Shown: positions 17,662 through 23,444 of the stretch, piece after piece | Numbering within the stretch: position 1 is the first letter of the stretch | Layout: each line of letters begins with the position of its first letter | Origin: Trichosphaerium sp. ATCC 40318 | Lineage: Eukaryota > Discosea > Flabellinia > Trichosidae | Length of the DNA: 23,444 nucleotides | Assembly (NCBI GenBank): GCA_038496445.1 | Contig: JALMLS010000506.1 | Location: forward strand, 1 to 23,444 | Reading direction: 5' to 3' | Notes under the pieces: model-generated | The model's input: only the letters and a program-made list of their open reading frames with translations | The model's database searches: none | What the model was told of the DNA's origin: nothing | Translations under genes and position numbers: made by a program

Positions 17662-18321
17662 ACAAATGGGCAGTGCAAAGAATGGTATGAAGATGGTAAA
17701 CTCAAAGAACAAAGCATATGGGTTGATGGTAAGCAAAATGGGCAATACAAGGTATGGTATGAAGGTGGTCAGCTTAAAGAACAAAGCATGTGGATTGATG
17801 GTAAACTAAATGGTGAACTTAAAATATGGTATAAAGATGGACAACTTAGAGAGCAAAGTATGTGGATTGATGGTAATAAAAATGGTATACTCAAAACATG
17901 GTATTCAGATGGACAACTTAGAGAACAAAGCATATGGCTTGATGGTAAGCAAAACGGTGAACTCAAAGTATGGTATGAAGATGGCCAACTTAGAGAACAA
18001 AGTATGTGGGTCAATAATAGAGCACATGGTGACCGCAAGAATTGGCATGAAAATGGAAAATTAGCTGAGCATTCTCGTTATGAATATGGCACACAACAAG
18101 GAGACTACAAGATGTGGTATGATAATGGAGATTTGGTAGAACAAATGGTAATAACTGGTACCACTACAAACAATTTAATGAAGCGATCAATCAACACCAC
18201 ATTGTTTTCCATAAGTTTTATCATACAGTATTTGCTTGGTTTAGGTACTGTACAAGGGTGTTTTACTCTTCACAATCATATTAGTCAAAAAGTAAAAGAT
18301 AACAAACATTTGCGAGTTTAA
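17662..18321 (+). pseudogene. Continuation of the MORN-variant repeats beyond two in-frame stops; C-terminal part of a split gene or second gene
   Basis: The same frame as the 610-codon gene is open from 17662 to 18321. It starts in mid-repeat (TNGQCKEWYEDGKLKEQS) and gives about six more units, then a degenerate unit (RAHGDRKNWHENGKLAEH) and a hydrophobic C-terminus (TLFSISFIIQYLLGLG). The first ATG in frame is at 17788, inside a repeat, so no natural start is visible. Between the halves lie TGA (17653-17655) and TGA (17659-17661). Explanations: frameshift decay, with the +1 frame reading SIDGEQ across the break; a 36-nt intron from GTTCAATA to GGGCAG that would keep phase 0; or two genes. 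I favour a broken or spliced single gene. Confidence 0.55.
17766..17886 (+). repeat. 121-bp exact duplicate, copy B
   Basis: Identical to 16707-16827. It lies downstream of the two in-frame stops, so the sequence transfer crossed the break. Confidence 0.8.
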
Positions 18322-18350
18322 GTAGAGTAGTTTTGAAAAAAAAAAAAAAA

Positions 18351-18356
18351 AATAAA
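18351..18356 (+). terminator. AATAAA after a poly(A) run
   Basis: AATAAA follows a run of A about 30 bases after the stop at 18321. It is a plausible polyadenylation signal for the MORN-variant gene. The rest of 18322-18758 shows nothing I can assign; the 88-codon frame at 18376-18642 has no family features. Confidence 0.35.
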
Positions 18357-18758
18357 AAACACATTTCAATAGCCATTGGTTGTTTTGACAATTAAGAATA
18401 GTTACGGCCACCATATTGGCGTTTACTTTTGCACCAATGAATGCCACAAAATGCGAAGTGGGTTTGCTGTCATACAAAAATTGTCTTGTGTACAAACCAA
18501 CGTTCTCATTTTGATTCATAGTTTCAATGTCTACTTTGGATATTTACGTAAAAGAAACCTTGGCGCAGCTTTTTCTCATGATAGGACGGTTATAATTCGT
18601 AAGACGTTCAGTTATTGCACCTATGATTATGTACCTAAATAGGCAAATGACATATTGTACAGTGAGAAAAAGAAGTCCGAATTCAAATATTGTTTACTGT
18701 TTTTTGTTCTGAAATTGTCACGTGCGATTCATATAACCACTTAGAATTTTGAAGTTCT

Positions 18759-19355
18759 CTATGTAACGACAATGGCTAGGTCGCTCGCTTGAATTGACAA
18801 ACGGGACTTGCTTGGATCAAACTTTGCACACATAGCCAAAAAAGAATCAAGGTCCTTCTCGCAAAATTTTTTGTAATCCCAAGGCTTCTTCTCCAGTGCT
18901 AGTGATACTTTAGCGTAGTAAGTACTACAACAACTTACCATCATCTCCACCTTGCCATATGTACGTATAAACCTGTTTTTTCTCCACTTTAGGTCCAGTT
19001 GTTGATACAGTCACCTTGGTACGCCTATATTCTCTGTCCTATCAATATGTAAAGCTTTAGCGCTAAATTCGTTGTTTTTAGCGTACTTCAAAAGCGTCAA
19101 GGATTTTTTCTTCTTGTTCTGTCAAATTCGTTAACACACGGCCTTGAACAGACCCTTCCTTGCTTGGAATTACAGCTGGGTATCCGTGGTTCAGTATACA
19201 ATAGCGACAATGATCTGAAAGCACTGCGTCGTAAGCAGACGGTACTCTAGAGCTTATTGAGTATACGTAGGCATTAAGTGGAGAATCTACCTTTTAATTA
19301 CTGACTCTAACACTCTATCATTCAATAGCGATCCGTACACGAATATTTCGCTCAT
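18759..19355 (-). CDS. Gamma-glutamylcyclotransferase/AIG2-like family protein, 154 aa
   Basis: A small cytosolic enzyme fold that cyclises gamma-glutamyl amines or peptides to 5-oxoproline in characterised members; the exact substrate here is unknown. Four exons, minus strand: 19355-19291, 19246-19087, 19038-18939, 18898-18759, total 465 nt with matching phases (introns 44, 48 and 40 nt). The start MSEIFVYGSLLNDRVLE gives the family N-terminal strand and the substrate-binding YGSL loop. Exon 2 gives HCRYCILNHGYPAVIPS, then GSVQGRV and LTEQEEKILDAFE, where the Asp/Glu pair matches the conserved 'LD.fE' block. Exon 3 gives DREYRRTKVTV and KKQVYTYIW; exon 4 gives KPWDYKKFCEKDL, as in AIG2-like proteins. 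Family length (about 150-180 aa) fits. It is divergently placed to the gene at 20740, separated by 1.4 kb. Confidence 0.85.
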
Positions 19356-20739
19356 TGGCGTTAACGTTTGCGCGTTTACGTGTAAACTAAGCAAAGTTCC
19401 TTAAAGAAGTACTCGTGCGCTTAGAAACTTGTTTACTAGGATGCCATGCTCCAAGTTTACGCGTTGCAGTACTCTACAAGTTTGATTATGTATTCATCAA
19501 CACGTGACATCTTTTTGATTTAGAAAGTGGAGTGTTTAATAGCTAACCCCCAAATGTGGTTATTATGTGATATACGGCCAGTGGTACCTGTGCAAATACT
19601 ACTTCCGCCAGTTTCAGCCTTCTAGCGAAGTAGTACTTATGCAAGTTTAGGTTGTTTACACAAGCATTATCAAAAAGTAAACAAAGAGTACTACGCTCTC
19701 AGTGGCTCTTGTTACAGTACGCAAGACTTGAGTATACTAAAACAGGTACATAGTATTTCGCGATTGCACAACAAAGGCGCAGAATTTGGGGCACGTGTTT
19801 CCATTCAAGGTACCAGTTTTTAAAGCAAGATCGTCTTAAACTGTTTGCAACATTTCCGTATAAGGTTCACTCTAGCGAACGCGTAAAGGTTTGGAAAGAA
19901 TTTTCAAATACATTTCTTACTATCCAGCGATACGGAAAGTGAAAATCGTTAGACACCATAACGAATGATGCACAAGCAAGCCAACGAAGTAAACAGGCGC
20001 AACGCGAGAGAACAGCTTTATGCGACTTTCTAGAGCGTGGACGTAGAGTTACCATACGTCCAATAGCGTTAAAACGCGTCACAATAACGTAGCTATTCAA
20101 GGTACAATCAACAAGCACTTTAGTGCACTTATGGTTAGGTTTTATTGCGAGATAGTGCCTGTTGCGTTTAAACAACTCTAAGTATAGCGACGGAAATAGT
20201 TTTGTCCTAAACAGGAGCGTACACTTAGTATTAATCCTACCTTTGTTCTAAATGAGTCGTAATGTTTTATTCGGCAAGTAAAAAACTAATCAACGCAGTT
20301 TATACCGCTAATACTCGAAGAGACAAACTACAAAAAGAAAAACAAACAAAACAGCTTTAAACAGCCTAATAGTAAATAACACGATTATAAAATGCGAATA
20401 CTTAGCTACTACGTGTCAGTTTTGGTAAGTAGTGTTGTTCTGCCGCTTTTGGCATTTTTGCGCAACCTGACTTTTCATGCCAAAACCACCGCTAAGATTT
20501 GTTCTTTTTGGTAGCGTAAATTCCATCACACCACTACGCAGCGTTCACCTTTAATTTCAATTTCACAGGTACATACACTATGTAAAAAGAGCATATAACA
20601 AAAAAAAAAAGACGTATTTCTTTGAGTTCCGCATTGTTTATTTGAAGTGAACACAATAAGCCTTGTAATGCTAGCTGGTCTCTAATGTTATTCATATGTA
20701 GGCTTTTTCACAACAAAAAAAAACTAAATAGCTCCAAAA
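19356..20739. other. Divergent intergenic region
   Basis: Lies between the 5' ends of the cyclotransferase-like gene (minus) and the gene at 20740 (plus), so it should carry both promoters. No gene is supported; the minus frame 20175-19867 (102 codons) is rich in Arg and Cys without any family pattern. A 9-bp inverted repeat TACTACTTC/GAAGTAGTA lies at 19597-19605 and 19627-19635. Confidence 0.4.
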
Positions 20740-22678
20740 ATGAGTGTCGGAAGAATACGATCTCAATCGTCTGCTGTGAACTACGCTGGTGAGATTTATA
20801 ATGCAAAATACAAAAAAAAACGAAACCTCACCAACAAATAGACACAGACGGGACATTACAGTTCTCCTTTGCACACACCCTTAATGGACCTGAAAGGTTG
20901 AGAAGCGACAGTGTGGATAGAACAGAATTTTTCAAAACGCACCCAAAAGTAAAACAGAACCTTCTAGGACATCAACGTGGAGGTACAAGTTCATTATTGT
21001 AATAAGGTATTGAGTTTTTTGCAGAATACAACGCGTACGATACTTCCAAATGGTCCAAGCCGCTGTGGAAAGGCGAAGCAGATGGTACGTAAAAACACCT
21101 TCACAAAAACCACTGAAAAGGTACTGGTGAGTTCAAAAGTTAATAAATACGCTTGTAGGTGACGTAGACAAAGATAAATCAAGGTATAACAGCAGAACTT
21201 CTTCCTGGTCCACAGAACCCTGGTCTGAACCAGGTACAGAATCAGTACGAGGAAATAGCGGCATAGGTACGGAAACGTTACTTCAAAATACTGCTTGGTG
21301 AAGGATAAAATGTTGTTTTATTTAATTTACACACAATACCTTTTTTACATGCAATTTAAACTTAAAATCAATACGTACACGCAGTGACGTGTCGAAATAT
21401 TTACTCACGAGCGTTTTTGTTATAAAATTTGTTGTGCACATTTATTTACACTTGTGTGTAGAAGAATCTTTTTATAATAGCGATAATTCAAGTACTTCTA
21501 GCCATGGTAGTATGGAGCAGTGGTCAAAGTACGCAACAGGATTTTTATAACTGCGAAATACGTACTAGACGTCTAACTTTGCTTATAGTGGTGAAAGACC
21601 GTCTACAGGTCTTTGGGGTAGCGCATCTAAAGCTATACCTGTAGCTAACACAAAAGAGAAGCAAAAACCTATCAAGGGTGACTTACAGTACGCACTTCTT
21701 TCTTTGTATTTCTCAATTTTTTTTATTGCTTAACACAACGCTATAAGTTGTTTGTGTGGTTCTCGTTTAAATTGTAGTATTTTTCTCAACTCGTTTTTGC
21801 ACTGAAAGTCACTTTAAGGCATATTTGCAATAAGTTGGTTTTATATTGACTGAAAATTTTTAAATCTTCGGCGTTTTTGTGTGTACTCATTTTGTGATAG
21901 TCCAATTCCGCATGGACATGGAGGCTTCCGTACACAAGCACCTATATCCTTAGCAAACACAATTGGCTCACCGTACGTCACAGATGCAAAGAGAAAAGGA
22001 AAAAAAAACACTAACAATTTTCTTGTTTTTTTACTGTTTTCATTTTTGCTGAACCATGCGATCAACACGTTTCATGCTGTTTACTTATTGATTTACTAAT
22101 AGTGATGATGGTCCCCTACTACAAAACTCTGTTGAAAACAGATTTTTCGATGGTCTCTTAGAGATCGATGCATCACAAGAGATTCCTATTTATAAAGGAG
22201 AAGGACATTGTGTAGAACGCACACAATCCGGTTCTCCTGAAGAAAAATTGCAAGAACAAAAAGAAAAAGCAATGAGTACGTTGTGATAGTTTATAACCTA
22301 TTTTTAAAGGTAGCCAAAGCAGTTCTAACACTTTTTAATCAGGTGTAATTAAAAAATTTGAACAACGCATCAAAAAGATGCAACAAGACACAAATCCACC
22401 TGCTAGTGATATGGGTAACTATTATGGCACACGCCCAGCGCCACAGGTAAACTTATAAGTAATTTCTCAAAAACACGTAGACGGTTCTATCATTTACGTG
22501 AAAAAAACCTGCTCCTAAATAACCGAAACAGTTGATTTTCTCACTTGATGTCTAGGGATATCCCCGCTGCCCCACAATACTATACATCACGTCCACCAGC
22601 CCCTTCTGGCGTATACCACCCAGCTTATTACTACCCTTAGAAAAACTTATTAGCAAAAAGATTCAAAATTTAATTTAG
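20740..22678 (+). CDS. Low-complexity, probably disordered protein of unknown function, about 10 exons
   Basis: Exons: 20740-20788, 20842-20982, 21025-21084, 21159-21297, 21481-21528, 21589-21687, 21901-21972, 22103-22275, 22343-22446, then 22556 to 22640 or 22678. The first nine sum to 885 nt (295 codons) and all junctions keep phase. Start: MSVGRIRSQSSAVNYAD. The protein is polar, with Trp-containing patches (DTSKWSKPLWKGEADGD, SSWSTEPWSEPG, STGLWGSASKA), a segment PIPHGHGGFRTQAPISLANT, and a charged helix-prone stretch (SPEEKLQEQKEKAM, VIKKFEQRIKKMQQD). The last exon in the spliced frame ends at 22678. A different frame gives a much more natural Pro/Tyr tail (APQYYTSRPPAPSGVYHPAY, then YYP) ending at 22640, so the final splice is unresolved. 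I do not recognise a family; repeated Trp motifs and a proline-tyrosine tail suggest an adaptor or RNA-granule-type protein, which is speculative. Confidence 0.7.
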
Positions 22679-23167
22679 CAATATTTAGTGGGTAGAAATA
22701 ATCGTATTAAAGGGAGAGAGACATCTAATGAACAAGGGAAAGGTAGTGGTAATGATACTATTGTCTATAATACTCTACAAAAGTTTTTGTAGAGCGACAA
22801 AAAAAAAAGGGTTTCTCCTTCTCTATATTTACACCCTATGCTTTAAACTACCTTATCCCCTCCTTCAACCAGAAGCCTCTCTCCCTTTTTGTAATGTTTT
22901 GTATTATCATTTATATGTACAATAGATTCTTCACCATCGTTTACATCAATAAAAAAAACCATTAAAAAAAACTTAACCCTTTGTGTCTTGCTTAATGTAC
23001 TTTCTGCAGAAAAAGGCGAATTTTGTGCCAAAAGAGTCTAAATTAGTCCGAAAGGGTGGTTTAATGCACCATACAATCTGTTGGTTATCACGTTTTTAAA
23101 GGGACGTCATGTGAAAAGTACAGTTCATTGAATGAACATTAACGGATAATCTCGTAAGGAAACTGCT
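22679..23167. other. Convergent intergenic region
   Basis: Lies between the 3' ends of the plus gene at 20740 and the minus gene at the right edge. It contains A- and T-rich runs and no supported feature. Confidence 0.35.
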
Positions 23168-23444
23168 TCATTCGCCCCATAGTTCATCAGGCCACTCACT
23201 ATGTGTCATCAGCCTTCCAACCCACATGCTTTGTTCTCTCAGTTGTCCATTTTCATACCACTCTTTAACTTGACCATGTTCTTTACCTTTAACCCACATA
23301 CTTTTTATCTTCAGCTGTCCGTTGTGATACCACTCATTGATTTCACCATGTTGTGTGCCATCAACCCATGTGCTTTGTTCCTTGAGTTTACCAGTATTGT
23401 ACCATGTCGTGAGTTGGCCATTTTGTTTACCATCAACCCACATA
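23168..23444 (-). CDS. MORN-variant (YwqK-like) repeat protein, 3' end, truncated by the right edge
   Basis: The frame is open from the right edge to a stop at 23168. It carries almost four 24-residue units: MWVDGKQNGQLTTWYNTGKL, TWVDGTQHGEINEWYHNGQL, MWVKGKEHGQVKEWYENGQL and a final MWVGRLM tail. The consensus is the same as in the gene at 15823-18321, on the opposite strand about 5 kb away. The C-terminus (THSEWPDELWGE) is unrelated to that of the other copy. Start and length are outside the window. Function unknown. Confidence 0.8.
   Translation of the reverse strand, partial: MWVDGKQNGQLTTWYNTGKLKEQSTWVDGTQHGEINEWYHNGQLKIKSMWVKGKEHGQVKEWYENGQLREQSMWVGRLMTHSEWPDELWGE

Noticed and set aside
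16213-18038. Several minus-strand frames of 60-97 codons across the MORN array
   Set aside because: Mirror images of the repeat; they have repeat periodicity but no independent start, domain or splice structure.
19867-20175. 102-codon minus-strand frame
   Set aside because: Composition (many Arg, Cys, single hydrophobics) shows no domain pattern, and no adjoining exon was found.
1-23444. CRISPR array, bacterial operons, tRNA or rRNA genes
   Set aside because: The only tandem repeats are coding; introns and polyadenylation signals are eukaryotic; no tRNA B-box with a matching cloverleaf was seen.

Overview
This window is nuclear DNA from a compact, AT-rich eukaryotic genome. Coding sequence is broken by many GT-AG introns, mostly 39-61 nt and often with an ACTAAC-like branch point. 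Six genes could be spliced by hand so that intron phase, reading frame and recognisable domains agree across the internal junctions. The content (filamin-type actin crosslinker, Roc-COR GTPase, PARP, GT32-like glycosyltransferase, gamma-glutamylcyclotransferase-like enzyme, MORN-type repeats) fits a protist or an early-branching holozoan/sponge. The sequence alone does not fix the species. Nothing looks prokaryotic, and I saw no CRISPR array, rRNA or tRNA.

Layout, left to right: a filamin-like gene on the minus strand (3012 down to the left edge) with tandem calponin-homology domains and filamin repeats; a minus-strand MORN-variant fragment (3515-3222); an unassigned open frame (3649-3933); a small plus-strand secreted or surface Pro/Thr/Asn-rich protein (4175-4771); a type II membrane glycosyltransferase (5475-6620); a 1.5-kb region with decayed coding remnants; a 22-exon gene (8142-13165); a 2.6-kb gene-poor stretch with hairpins and a 364-bp hAT-like MITE; a MORN-variant repeat gene (15823-17655) continued in the same frame after two stops (17662-18321); a minus-strand gamma-glutamylcyclotransferase/AIG2-like gene (19355-18759); a plus-strand gene for a low-complexity protein of unknown function (20740-22678); and at the right edge the end of another minus-strand MORN-variant gene.

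The most striking object is the 22-exon gene. Spliced, it reads MORN repeats, an unknown region, a Roc GTPase with recognisable G1, G3, G4 and G5 motifs, a COR domain, a PARP catalytic domain with the full H-Y-E triad, and a C-terminal receiver/TIR-like alpha-beta domain. The 22 exons sum to 3831 nt, exactly 1277 codons, with no internal stop. This would be a single-chain GTPase switch joined to an ADP-ribosyltransferase.

These are separately transcribed eukaryotic genes, so no operon logic applies. The recurring theme is MORN-type repeats: the Roco gene carries canonical MORN repeats and three other loci carry the YwqK-like variant, which suggests a locally expanding family. CACGTG palindromes recur in non-coding DNA and introns.
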